Of a stretch of 64,000 nucleotides of DNA, positions 15,767 to 23,472 are shown piece by piece. Origin of the DNA: Candidatus Helarchaeota archaeon (lineage in GTDB: Archaea; Asgardarchaeota; Lokiarchaeia; Helarchaeales; HEL-GB-A). Made by a program: the position numbers and the translations under genes. The notes beneath the pieces were generated by a model, which ran no database searches, was not told the origin of the DNA, and saw only the letters and a program-made list of their open reading frames with translations. Where the stretch lies: positions 1 to 64,000 of the forward strand of contig JABXJT010000001.1 of the NCBI GenBank assembly GCA_013375455.1, given 5' to 3'. The first letter of the stretch is position 1. Every line of letters begins with the position of its first letter.

Positions 15767-16970
15767 TCATGGCAAGGAGATCTAATATATCGATCACTTC
15801 AATATCGCTTTTTTCTAAGGAATCAGCGGCATCTTTTAAATTATTGATACAGAATGGACACGCCGTGACAATTGTTTTTACACCGAGTTCCTTCGCCTCT
15901 AGAATGCGATCCTGCGCAATTTCAATGGCCATTTGAGGGTAAGCTGATTTTACGCCTCCCCCAGCTCCACAGCACAGTGCATTTTCTCTATTCCGCTTCA
16001 TTTCCACAAATTCAATTCCAGGAATTTGCTTCAGTAACTCACGAGGCGCCTCATAAATGTTTGAATGACGCCCCAAATGACAGGGATCATGGTAGGTGAC
16101 TTTTTTATTAATGGGTTTGGTAAATTTAAGTTTTCCTTGATTGACGAGGTCAAGAAAGAATTCAGTTGCATGATAGACCTTAAAAGGAAGGGGCCCAATA
16201 ATTTCAGGATAATCAACGTTAAAAGTTCTATAACATCCTGAACAATGAATCACCACGTTTTTTGCTCCCGCCTTTTGAATTCTTTTAACATTGTGGGTGG
16301 CTAATTCCTCCGCAATTTTTAAGTGACCTGTCCTTAGGGCAACCGATCCACAACACCATTCATCAGGATGCAATATCGTATAATTGACTCCCGAGGCATC
16401 GAGGATTTCGACCATTTCCTTGGCATGCTGTGGAAGGCGATAAGGTTCCGTGCATCCCATATAATATACTGTCTCGGCTTTCTCGGGGAATTCTCTCCCT
16501 TCAAGCCATTTAGCGCGATCCTCATGCTTTTCGAAGTATGGGTTGTGCTCATCTTGAATGGATTGGACCAACTCATTATGGCGTGGAATTCCGAATCCCG
16601 CATCCACGAGATCTGCACGAAAAGCTTCCCACACTTTAACATGATCGATGAAGTTACAGATGAACCAGTTGATATTCTCATCGTAGGATTGATGACATAT
16701 GGAATGACACGACCCACAAGTATTGCATTGAAACCAAACATGTGCCAACTCTTCACTTGGTTCTAGGGTCCCCTCCAATATGCCAGAAAGGACACGTAAT
16801 TTTCCCCGTGCATGGTAGGGCTCAAATCCTGGGGAATGCTCATACGCTGGGCATACTCCAAAGCGCCCCACGGCCGTTCGGAAGCCAATCCGACAATCAC
16901 CGATTCCGGAACAACTCATTATCATGTCTTTCAATTTTTTGATACGTTTAAATTTCTCAGATTCCACCAT
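15753..16970 (-). CDS. (Fe-S)-binding CCG-domain oxidoreductase subunit (GlpC/HdrD-like)
   Basis: A 405-residue electron-transfer protein. The N-terminal half carries two [4Fe-4S] sites: an unusual C-S-G-I-G-D-C...V-C-P set (residues 20-40) and C-N-T-C-G-S-C-H-S-I-C. The C-terminal half has two CCG domains: W-C-C-G-S with H-C-S-G-C, then C-H-L-G-R, C-C-G-A-G-G-G and C-P-F-C. Such proteins pass electrons between a FAD dehydrogenase and a quinone, menaquinone or disulfide; the CCG cysteines can hold a noncubane cluster as in heterodisulfide reductase. TAATG stop/start overlap with the upstream FAD oxidase gene shows translational coupling. Confidence 0.88.
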   Translation of the reverse strand: MVESEKFKRIKKLKDMIMSCSGIGDCRIGFRTAVGRFGVCPAYEHSPGFEPYHARGKLRVLSGILEGTLEPSEELAHVWFQCNTCGSCHSICHQSYDENINWFICNFIDHVKVWEAFRADLVDAGFGIPRHNELVQSIQDEHNPYFEKHEDRAKWLEGREFPEKAETVYYMGCTEPYRLPQHAKEMVEILDASGVNYTILHPDEWCCGSVALRTGHLKIAEELATHNVKRIQKAGAKNVVIHCSGCYRTFNVDYPEIIGPLPFKVYHATEFFLDLVNQGKLKFTKPINKKVTYHDPCHLGRHSNIYEAPRELLKQIPGIEFVEMKRNRENALCCGAGGGVKSAYPQMAIEIAQDRILEAKELGVKTIVTACPFCINNLKDAADSLEKSDIEVIDILDLLAMSVGE

Positions 16971-18478
16971 TATTGCCCACCTCCAAGGTAGAATTTTCCG
17001 GGGGAGATGATTCCGTTCGGATCCAAGGCGTGTTTCACTGCTTTCATGAAATTATAATAGGGATCTAAAAATGCATTTGCATCTATTAGAGCTCGTGAAA
17101 AGTACATACCTGCCATGTATGGCATTCCTCCCGATTTAATAACCATCTCCAAGTTCGATTTCAACAATTGTTCGTTGATCTCCCCGTATTCTGGGTTATT
17201 CCAAACAATTAGCCCTGAATCCAATTCGACAGTTGTATGATCACAAAGTAATGCAGATCCCAGGCCTTGAACGGCTTTTACCTTCACCATTAACTCCTGC
17301 TTTTCGGCTTCCCATTGTGTCAATACATCCATCATTTTAGGAATTTGGTGAATAGGCACATGATGTTCAGAGGATTGGGGAATCGATCCCGGTCCAGCTA
17401 ACCCCCAAAACCCATGATATATTTGCCAATGCCCATTTTTTTCATAGTGCCATTTTGCTATATTCCCCTCTTCAATCTCGGTACCCAACATTTCTACCCC
17501 CTTATTTTGCAATGCCAGTTCATTTAATTTCTTCACGTTCTGTTCCAACTCTGCTTCGGAATCGGCTTCACACGTGTAGAAAAAAACATCTCTTCCCTTT
17601 GGATTGGACTCTTCAAAGAGTTTGAATACTGAAAACTCCTTTACAAACAATAAACGCATCCCCCCTTGTATTACGAGTTCCGGCAACCAATACGCATCAT
17701 ACAGACCCAAATCCCCATTTTTCCGATAATCCATCAAAATTTGGGTTATTGTTTTTACGGTTCTTTTCTTTACCGTAAAGGTTCTATAGGATCTAAATTC
17801 GGGTTTTGGATAGACAAGTAGTGTTGCTTCAGCTTTTATACCCATGATACCCTGGTCGCCTAGAAATAGACTAGTTAGATCAGGACCAAGGCCCCACCGA
17901 CTAAATGGTTCTTTAATGTATTTTGAGGCTCCGGAACCTGTTGTAATAATATCTCCATTAGCAAGAACGACTTTTAACCCCACACAATGTCGTGTCACAG
18001 CACCGTATTTTGCTGCACCGCCTCCTCCAACTGAGTGATGCGATAAACTCCCACCAATAACCGCAGACATTCCTGAACCAGGTCCTAAGGTACCTGTATA
18101 AAACCCTTGCTGAAACAGAAAGTCATTTAATTGTGCCCACGTGATTCCGCATTGTACCGTTATAGTCATGGTATTTTCGTTAAAATTCAAAATATTGTCC
18201 ATTCGAGTCATATCAATGACGATACCACCCGATTTTAAGGGCAATACACCCCCATAAAATCCTGCACCACCCCCACGAGGTATGACTGAAATTTTTTCAG
18301 CGTTTGCATATTTTAAGATTTCTGAAATTTCTTCTACTGATTTTGGACGCACCACCAAGTCTGGACGTTTATCTCTAAATCCACCGGCAATTTGCTTACT
18401 GTAACTTTGCAAAACAAAATCCGCATCTGATGCATACTCAGAACCTACAATTTCTTTAATTCTATTAATAACTTTCAA
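16970..18478 (-). CDS. FAD-linked oxidase (GlcD/lactate dehydrogenase-like)
   Basis: A 502-residue flavoprotein of the PCMH (vanillyl-alcohol oxidase) fold. The FAD pyrophosphate loop is intact: P-R-G-G-G-A-G-F-Y-G-G near residue 70, with I-V-I-D-M-T-R-M downstream. A second FAD-contact region contains G-S-G-M-S-A-V-I-G-G and H-H-S-V-G-G-G-G. The C-terminal block D-P-N-G-I-I-S-P-G-K-F is the usual family end. It should oxidise a 2-hydroxy acid (glycolate, lactate or similar) and hand electrons to the Fe-S subunit encoded immediately downstream with a one-base overlap. It is the only one of three such oxidases in the window with a canonical FAD loop. Confidence 0.88.
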   Translation of the reverse strand: MKVINRIKEIVGSEYASDADFVLQSYSKQIAGGFRDKRPDLVVRPKSVEEISEILKYANAEKISVIPRGGGAGFYGGVLPLKSGGIVIDMTRMDNILNFNENTMTITVQCGITWAQLNDFLFQQGFYTGTLGPGSGMSAVIGGSLSHHSVGGGGAAKYGAVTRHCVGLKVVLANGDIITTGSGASKYIKEPFSRWGLGPDLTSLFLGDQGIMGIKAEATLLVYPKPEFRSYRTFTVKKRTVKTITQILMDYRKNGDLGLYDAYWLPELVIQGGMRLLFVKEFSVFKLFEESNPKGRDVFFYTCEADSEAELEQNVKKLNELALQNKGVEMLGTEIEEGNIAKWHYEKNGHWQIYHGFWGLAGPGSIPQSSEHHVPIHQIPKMMDVLTQWEAEKQELMVKVKAVQGLGSALLCDHTTVELDSGLIVWNNPEYGEINEQLLKSNLEMVIKSGGMPYMAGMYFSRALIDANAFLDPYYNFMKAVKHALDPNGIISPGKFYLGGGQ

Positions 18479-18520
18479 TTCAATTATCTCCTTTCAAATA
18501 AAAATTTAAAAATAGTTTGT

Positions 18521-18763
18521 TCAAAAATCCCATTCGATAACAATCGTCTTCCTATTATTTGAATCAATATTCTCACGTGCATGGTATAAAAGCCCACATT
18601 TTAAACAGGTCACTTGAAAACGAATATTATTCTTTTTAAAATTCACAATTTTTGGGTTGACATCTAAACTATTGCATCTGGGGCATCCGTCAAATTCAAT
18701 CAGCTCCGGATACCCTTGATAACTTCGGACTTTACTGGGTATGTCCACTTCTTTCTCTGGCAT
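18521..18763 (-). CDS. Zinc-ribbon protein (80 aa)
   Basis: An 80-residue protein with two zinc knuckles, C-P-R-C near residue 28 and C-L-K-C near residue 55, joined by a beta hairpin: a classic zinc ribbon. It starts 42 bases upstream of the FAD oxidase and reads in the same direction, so it may be the first gene of that operon. Zinc ribbons of this size bind nucleic acid or protein; the role is unknown. The upstream region contains a TATA-like GTTTATTATATG near 18820. Confidence 0.72.
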   Translation of the reverse strand: MPEKEVDIPSKVRSYQGYPELIEFDGCPRCNSLDVNPKIVNFKKNNIRFQVTCLKCGLLYHARENIDSNNRKTIVIEWDF

Positions 18764-18886
18764 TGTTCTTAACTCGATAAACGGGAATTAGGTTGTCATT
18801 ATAACTTATACACATGGTTTATTATATGTAATTATGACATGAAAACTATGGGTTTTTAGAAAAAAAAGTAATGGTTAAGGAGATAT

Positions 18887-19549
18887 TTAGGACTGCCTGA
18901 CCTGAATGTAATCTAGGATTTTCTTGATATCTGATAATCGACGGTTAATCCTTGGAACACAATCCATGATTTCTGATACTTCTCCAGTTTCCGTTTTCAT
19001 TATGAGCTTCGCACAGAAGGGTGGCATGATTCGTTCAAATACATCTTCGGTTTTCTTTTCAAAATGGCACCCTGGGGCAGGATATCGCCGTTCATCCGCC
19101 AAGATCCCGACATGGTACGAAACCTGCTGGTGCGTGATCTCAAGATAATTGAACCGCCGCGATACCCATAGGAGAAGGTATATTATCGTGAATATCATTG
19201 ATATGACAAGGTATAATAAAGGTGGAATCGGAAGATTTGGTGGCACAATGTATAATGGTATGACGTTAGTCAAAACCAGTCCAACGAAAACGAAGATGAG
19301 GATTAGGATTGCTAAAAACTTTCCCGCAGCGAACTCGAATGACACGACAAATAGATTAAAGGTTAATATTATAATCCAGACCCATGGTAACCAGTCAAGT
19401 GCAAGAAAATTAGCCTCGCCCATAATCATTGATAGTATCCAAAATGCCCACGATACAACCCAAGTCGGCCAAAGAAAGATAATTTTAGGGTAACTCGTGA
19501 CGTGAACGATGCTCGGAATGTCTTCAGCGGGTTCTTTTACACCACTCAT
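18887..19549 (-). CDS. Membrane protein with bPH2-like soluble domain
   Basis: A 220-residue integral membrane protein with about four hydrophobic spans between residues 24 and 128 (IIFLWPTWVVSWAFWIL, LPWVWIIILTFNLFVV, FLAILILIFVFVGLVL, PLLYLVISMIFTIIYLLLW). After the last span comes R-R-F-N-Y-L-E-I-T-H-Q-Q-V-S-Y-H-V-G, which resembles the start of the small PH-like domains found after membrane segments in bacterial and archaeal bPH2/DUF304 proteins. The C-terminal 60 residues are soluble. Function unknown. Stand-alone; divergent from mtrH. Confidence 0.6.
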   Translation of the reverse strand: MSGVKEPAEDIPSIVHVTSYPKIIFLWPTWVVSWAFWILSMIMGEANFLALDWLPWVWIIILTFNLFVVSFEFAAGKFLAILILIFVFVGLVLTNVIPLYIVPPNLPIPPLLYLVISMIFTIIYLLLWVSRRFNYLEITHQQVSYHVGILADERRYPAPGCHFEKKTEDVFERIMPPFCAKLIMKTETGEVSEIMDCVPRINRRLSDIKKILDYIQVRQS

Positions 19550-19693
19550 AGTCTTTTCACTTTATTTCGTTTATATGTAAAAATTAACTTGTAGTATCCC
19601 TTTATAAGCTACTAGTTAATAAACTTTTATTTTCAATACAGAATTTATAGAATCAAGATAATTGGAAAATTAGAAAAAAATGGGTGAAAAATC

Positions 19694-20605
19694 GTGTTTA
19701 TCTTCTCAAAAGAACAAAAAGTATTCACGATTGGGAAAGTTCAGATTGGGGGTCAACCCGGCCAAAATCCGCCAGCGTTAATTGGCTCGATCTTCTACAA
19801 TTCTCATAAGATCGTTGAAAATGAACAAAAAGGACTTTTTAATAAGCAGCAAGCTGAATCACTTATAAATATTCAAGATGAATGGGCAGAAAAAACCGGG
19901 ATCCCTGCAATTCTTGATGTAGTGGGTGATTATCCAGAAGCTTTGATTCGTTATATTGAATTTGTTGCTTCCACCACGGATACACCGCTCCTGATGGACG
20001 GCGTGACCGCGAGCGTTCGCATTTCCGTCTGCAAACACCTGAAAGAAATTGGATTAACGAAGGGTATAATTTACAATTCAATCGATTTTCACTCCGATGA
20101 TGTCGAACTCGTTGCCATAAAGGATGCGGGACTAGAACAGGCGGTGCTACTTACATACGGTCCTCGCTTCATTTGGCCAAAAGACAAATTGAAATTGATT
20201 GCAGGCGAAATTGAAGGAAAGAATCTCCTTGAAAAAGCTAAAGAAGCAGGCGTGGATAAAGTCATTATCGATACCGCTGTTTTAGATGTACCATCGATCG
20301 GAATATCGGCGCGAGCGATTTATCTTGTAAAAGAAGAATTAGGATTGCCTGCAGGAACTGCGCCATGCAATGCCATTTACATCTGGTCGAAGGGTAAAGA
20401 GTTTAACGCTATTAAAAATTCTATTATTTCTACGAGTGCAATGATTCACACCCTAGGAGCTGACTTTATATTATATGGGTCCATTGCAAACGCCCCTCTA
20501 ATATTTCCCGCAACAGCTATAGTAGAATCCTGTATTGCATATAATAATCGCCGCGAATTTAAAATCCGACCTGGGAAAGGGCATCCCATTACTAAAATAT
20601 TCTGA
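19694..20605 (+). CDS. mtrH: Tetrahydromethanopterin S-methyltransferase subunit H (MtrH family)
   Basis: A 303-residue protein with recognisable MtrH features: opening V-F-T-I-G-K-V-Q-I-G-G-Q-P-G-Q, a V-G-D-Y-P-E block, L-L-M-D-G-V-T-A-S-V-R, I-I-D-T-A-V-L-D-V and a C-terminal L-Y-G-S-I-A-N-A. MtrH moves the methyl group between tetrahydromethanopterin (or a related pterin) and a corrinoid protein. The other Mtr subunits are not nearby, as in many non-methanogenic archaea where stand-alone MtrH homologues pair with corrinoid methyltransferases. GTG start at 19694. TATA-like sequence lies in the divergent gap with the membrane protein. Confidence 0.9.
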   Translation: MFIFSKEQKVFTIGKVQIGGQPGQNPPALIGSIFYNSHKIVENEQKGLFNKQQAESLINIQDEWAEKTGIPAILDVVGDYPEALIRYIEFVASTTDTPLLMDGVTASVRISVCKHLKEIGLTKGIIYNSIDFHSDDVELVAIKDAGLEQAVLLTYGPRFIWPKDKLKLIAGEIEGKNLLEKAKEAGVDKVIIDTAVLDVPSIGISARAIYLVKEELGLPAGTAPCNAIYIWSKGKEFNAIKNSIISTSAMIHTLGADFILYGSIANAPLIFPATAIVESCIAYNNRREFKIRPGKGHPITKIF

Positions 20606-20628
20606 AAGAAGACTTAAATGTAGTAGAA

Positions 20629-20751
20629 TTATTTCACATTTCCACGACAATGCTTACAAAGTTCACCTTGTCTCCATTCAAAAATGCTTATAGGCGAGTT
20701 ACATTTTTTGCAAGTAAATCGAGGAATATATGAATCAAAATCCGTTGCCAT
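20629..20751 (-). CDS. 40-residue zinc-ribbon mini-protein
   Basis: A complete reading frame of 40 codons plus TAA on the minus strand, starting ATG at 20751. The peptide opens with M-A-T-D-F-D-S-Y-I-P-R-F-T and carries two knuckles, C-K-K-C and C-K-H-C, separated by 16 residues: a minimal zinc ribbon of the type seen in archaeal zinc-finger mini-proteins. Proline and aromatic residues flank the knuckles as expected. It ends 23 bases past the convergent mtrH stop. Role unknown, possibly nucleic-acid or protein binding. Confidence rests on the two evenly spaced CxxC pairs, which are unlikely by chance in so short a frame. Confidence 0.65.
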   Translation of the reverse strand: MATDFDSYIPRFTCKKCNSPISIFEWRQGELCKHCRGNVK

Positions 20752-20987
20752 TCATCCACAACTCTGCTCATGCTTCTTTCAATTCAATACTATAGTCTTA
20801 ATATCCAACGCGATTTAAAAAGGCAAAAGACACCACATTAAAATTGATTTTGTGCATTTGATCCAGGCTTTCACTCTCAAATTCTATTTTACAATTTCAA
20901 TTACTCGACAAAAAAATGAGGACCGATGCGACTAAAAATTCACACAGATTCCTAATTCATTAAAGTGGATCTTCCTTAGTAGCGACG

Positions 20988-21383
20988 TTAAGATAATTCT
21001 TTCTCTAATTCTTCCAAATCGTTAATAATTTTAGATAATTTTTGCTCCAAATAATAATCTTGAATCTCTTTGAATACCTCATCCGATTCTCTTTGCTTAA
21101 AATATAGTAAGGCAGTTTTCAACTCATTTAAAGCTAGATCGAAATAATTCATTTCATCAGGGATTCCACCCTCGGGAAGGGAAAATGAGGGAGGATTTTC
21201 CAATTTAATGGTAGGTGATAATTGTTGAACGAGAATATGAAGCCCACTTATAGGATGTTCAAATTTATGACGCATGGGCAGTAAATGTTTAGGCATCTCT
21301 TTGAGAAAGCGTTGCAAATAAATTATTGTTCTTGCTATTCTCGCTCGAATGATGTCTTTTAATACTTTACGTTCTAAGGCCAT
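20988..21383 (-). CDS. Helical hypothetical protein (131 aa)
   Basis: A 131-residue helical protein starting M-A-L-E-R-K-V-L-K-D with a basic N-terminal third, a Pro-rich middle (PPSFSLPEGGIP) and an acidic C-terminal helix (LEQKLSKIINDLEELEKELS). It lies 14 bases downstream of the radical SAM gene on the same strand, so the two are probably co-transcribed. It could be a small partner of that enzyme. No recognised domain. Confidence 0.6.
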   Translation of the reverse strand: MALERKVLKDIIRARIARTIIYLQRFLKEMPKHLLPMRHKFEHPISGLHILVQQLSPTIKLENPPSFSLPEGGIPDEMNYFDLALNELKTALLYFKQRESDEVFKEIQDYYLEQKLSKIINDLEELEKELS

Positions 21384-21397
21384 TCATCGTCTCCTAT

Positions 21398-22201
21398 TTA
21401 GTGAAAATGGAATACTTCCGTGGGCTCTTTGACGAGTTTTGCCATAATGTCGCTATATTCAATGAGCTCAAGATTCTTTAAAGCCCGCACTTTATCTTCT
21501 GCAGGAGGTCGCGACACTGAATATATATGAAGTTGATCCGGACGAATTTCGTTCACTGCCTCGGAAATCGCCGTAACATTTTCTTTTGTCGCATTGCTTT
21601 TGAGCGAAGTGGGTGCCCGAACTTTATATAACAACGTTTGAATGTAGAGTTTTTTACCTGCTTTCATTTCAGATTTCAATAATTTCAAATTCTTGATGAT
21701 TTCTGGCAAACTCGGAACGGAAAAATGGGGATTATTGGTGGAATTAAAGATTTGTTGCGTTCCAGCATCTAATTTCGCGATCACAATATCAAAATTCTGG
21801 AGGACTTTTCTGATTTCTGGAAAGCCCAAGGTTGATGAATTGGTAAGGATGGTAATTGGAACCTTTTTAATTCCTACTTCAAATCGAAGTTTCCGGGTAA
21901 GGTCAAATACTATGTTAAGATCTTTATTTAATGTTGGCTCTCCATTATAACCGAAAGAAATTGCATCGATGTAAGCCGCACCTTCAACTAATTTATCCTG
22001 CAATTCAGCTTTAAAATCTTCTTTGAACCGTGGTGGAACTTCATATCTATATTTAGTACTAACATATCCTTTCAAACTTGTTTTCCCTATTTCACAGTAA
22101 ACACAATTATAGGTACACGTCTTTAATTTGGGCACTACATCAATTCCCAACGACCAACCTAATCTCCTACTTCGGACGGGGCCATAAGTATACTTCATCA
22201 C
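21398..22201 (-). CDS. Radical SAM protein (COG0731-like)
   Basis: A 267-residue radical SAM enzyme. The N-terminal signature Y-G-P-V-R-S-R-R-L-G-W-S-L-G-I-D leads into the cluster motif C-T-Y-N-C-V-Y-C (CxxxCxxC, about residues 29-36), then F-G-Y-N-G-E-P-T-L for SAM binding. This pattern is shared by a widespread archaeal and bacterial family often annotated only as radical SAM. The reaction is not known. A TATA-like TTTTTATAAATTT on the minus strand near 22310 could drive it, with a leader of roughly 80 bases. The 131-residue helical gene follows in the same operon. Confidence 0.82.
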   Translation of the reverse strand: MMKYTYGPVRSRRLGWSLGIDVVPKLKTCTYNCVYCEIGKTSLKGYVSTKYRYEVPPRFKEDFKAELQDKLVEGAAYIDAISFGYNGEPTLNKDLNIVFDLTRKLRFEVGIKKVPITILTNSSTLGFPEIRKVLQNFDIVIAKLDAGTQQIFNSTNNPHFSVPSLPEIIKNLKLLKSEMKAGKKLYIQTLLYKVRAPTSLKSNATKENVTAISEAVNEIRPDQLHIYSVSRPPAEDKVRALKNLELIEYSDIMAKLVKEPTEVFHFH

Positions 22202-22346
22202 GTTTTCTCTCCTGAATTGCTCGGGAACCCCTCGACATCATCAACATTACTTCGATGAATTCCGGAAAGATCCTTCAAGATTTCATTCGAACTGTATCTC
22301 AAAAATTTATAAAAATATGTAAAAAGTTCTAAAAATCTACAACATA

Positions 22347-22396
22347 AAATGCGCAAATTGGACAAATGCGCAAACCGTTCCCAAGGGTTTAAATAG
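22347..22396 (+). promoter_or_regulatory. Tandem AAATGCGCAAA sites before an orphan TATA box
   Basis: The 11-mer AAATGCGCAAA, with the palindromic core TGCGCA, occurs at 22347-22357 and 22364-22374, a 17-base period. About 15 bases further on is a strong archaeal TATA-like GTTTAAATAGG (about 22388-22398). This looks like a regulated promoter reading rightward with initiation near 22415. No convincing ORF follows before the IS605-derived element at 22559, so the product could be a small RNA or nothing at all. Confidence 0.35.
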
Positions 22397-22558
22397 GAGG
22401 GGTACGTTTACCTACACAACCACACCATTTTCTCTTGGTGAGGTGCGCATTACTCAAAGAACACGTGAGGTTCAGGATTTATTTCGAATTGGCATAGAAA
22501 TTTATAAATTTTTATAACTAATTTGAAGGTTATCCTTTACGATGCTTAAATAATATCA

Positions 22559-22671
22559 TTGAACTACCACTGCCTAAAGGTAGGTGGATTCCTCCTTCCT
22601 TGACCACTGCCCGCTAATGCAGGTCTTGCACGATCTCCAGAGGCGTGACTTCCCGTGGTTCCCACGGTAGA
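22559..22671 (-). ncRNA. Putative omegaRNA (reRNA) scaffold
   Basis: In IS605 elements the 3' end of tnpB and the right end form the guide-RNA scaffold, closed by a hairpin of the form G-A-A-T-C-(stem)-T-T-T-A-(stem)-G-T-T-C-A-A. On the minus strand this locus shows GGAATCCACC, then the TACC/TTTA/GGCA hairpin, then GTAGTTCAA. Bases just beyond (22558 down to about 22539) would be the guide. An RNA product is inferred from the family, not observed. Confidence 0.5.
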
Positions 22672-22698
22672 ATCATTTCGCAAATGATGATCATACTT
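22564..22698 (-). pseudogene. tnpB 3' fragment
   Basis: An open frame of 44 codons ending in TAG. It encodes T-V-G-T-T-G-S-H-A-S-G-D-R-A-R-P, which matches the characteristic T-V-G-T-T-G-x-x-A-C-G-D tail of IS605 OrfB/TnpB proteins, with Ser in place of Cys. The RuvC catalytic core and zinc finger are absent because an in-frame TAA lies immediately upstream (22699-22701). The same tail is found, diverged, at 45931. Confidence 0.65.
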
Positions 22699-22902
22699 TT
22701 ATCCATTCTCCTATATAACATTGAGAGACACCTGAAAGTATTATAGGTAGCAAAAGGAAAATCCTGACACGCCACTACTTTCCCTTCATTCTTAACTCAT
22801 CCACTCCCTAAAGAAAGTGGCTTTCAATAATATCAGTAAATTCGAAAATAAAAAAAGGAATGTCAATTTAAAAGAGTTCTAAAAATCCATGATAAAAAGA
22901 AG

Positions 22903-23472
22903 TTAGGCGGGAGTTTCGGCTTTTAATTTCTTACCGATTTCCAACCCTCGCTCAAAAGCCTGGAGATTTATGTCTATGAACTTTGAAGGGACAAAATTTT
23001 TGACACAAATTCTGCCAGATTCTTCCGTAATCAATCCCGTAATCCCAATGAACGCACCGAACATGATTGAATTTTGGGTCACCGGCATTTTCAATTCTTC
23101 AGTAGCGATTTGGTTGGCAGGGACTGGAAACTTTTGGGCTTTCACTCTGAACCGTTTCTCACGGACAGTAAGTGGATCAAATATAGCAATGCCATCTTTT
23201 TTTACATTAGATTTATAAGTTTGAGCCGCTTGTTGAGAAAAGACCATTAAAACGTCCACTGGAACGATCGCTCGTGGATAATCTATCATATCTTCATCAG
23301 ATATTACAACTTCTGCCCAGCATGCACCGCCACGAGCTTGAGCGCCATAAGCCTCTGTTTGTGTTGCTGTTATCCCTTTTTGGTGGAGAATTGCGGCAGC
23401 TGCAATCATTTTACTCAAGGTAATTACGCCTTGCCCACCATAACCTGCAATCTTAATTTCAGTTCGCGTCAT
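22903..23472 (-). CDS. korC: 2-oxoacid:ferredoxin oxidoreductase, gamma subunit
   Basis: A 189-residue gamma subunit with the signature I-A-G-Y-G-G-Q-G-V at the N-terminus, then T-E-A-Y-G-A-Q-A-R-G-G. It forms part of the KorABCD complex, which oxidatively decarboxylates a 2-oxoacid (2-oxoglutarate being the usual substrate of four-gene sets like this) to acyl-CoA while reducing ferredoxin. It is the last gene of a four-gene minus-strand operon and overlaps korB by 4 bases (ATGA), so translation is coupled. No transmembrane segments; cytoplasmic. Confidence 0.9.
   Translation of the reverse strand: MTRTEIKIAGYGGQGVITLSKMIAAAAILHQKGITATQTEAYGAQARGGACWAEVVISDEDMIDYPRAIVPVDVLMVFSQQAAQTYKSNVKKDGIAIFDPLTVREKRFRVKAQKFPVPANQIATEELKMPVTQNSIMFGAFIGITGLITEESGRICVKNFVPSKFIDINLQAFERGLEIGKKLKAETPA

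Larger units (their letters stand above)
22559..22825 (-). mobile_element. Internally deleted IS200/IS605-type element (tnpB-derived)
   Basis: A 267-base segment on the minus strand. Its 3' end (22559-22668) holds the end of a tnpB-like frame and the right-end hairpin finishing in GTTCAA. Its 5' end (about 22799-22825) has a subterminal palindrome, CCACTTTC-TTTA-GGGAGTGG, read on the minus strand. Both ends begin with TTGAA when read inward. The element is flanked by a 10-base direct repeat, AATAATATCA, at 22549-22558 and 22826-22835. No transposase or complete TnpB is encoded, so any movement would depend on proteins supplied from elsewhere. Confidence 0.6.
22202..22902. other. 701-base gene-free region
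   Basis: Between the radical SAM gene and korC there is no full-length gene. The stretch holds, from left to right, the leftward promoter of the radical SAM gene, a rightward TATA with tandem 11-mer sites, and a short IS605/TnpB-derived element (22559-22825). The last 75 bases before korC are AT-rich and hold only its terminator zone. Confidence 0.7.

Noticed and set aside
22440..22510. A short frame after the orphan TATA box (V-R-C-A-L-L-K-E-H-V-R-F-R-I-Y) that resembles a TnpB start
   Set aside because: It ends after about 20 codons and points the opposite way to the element at 22559, so the likeness is probably accidental.
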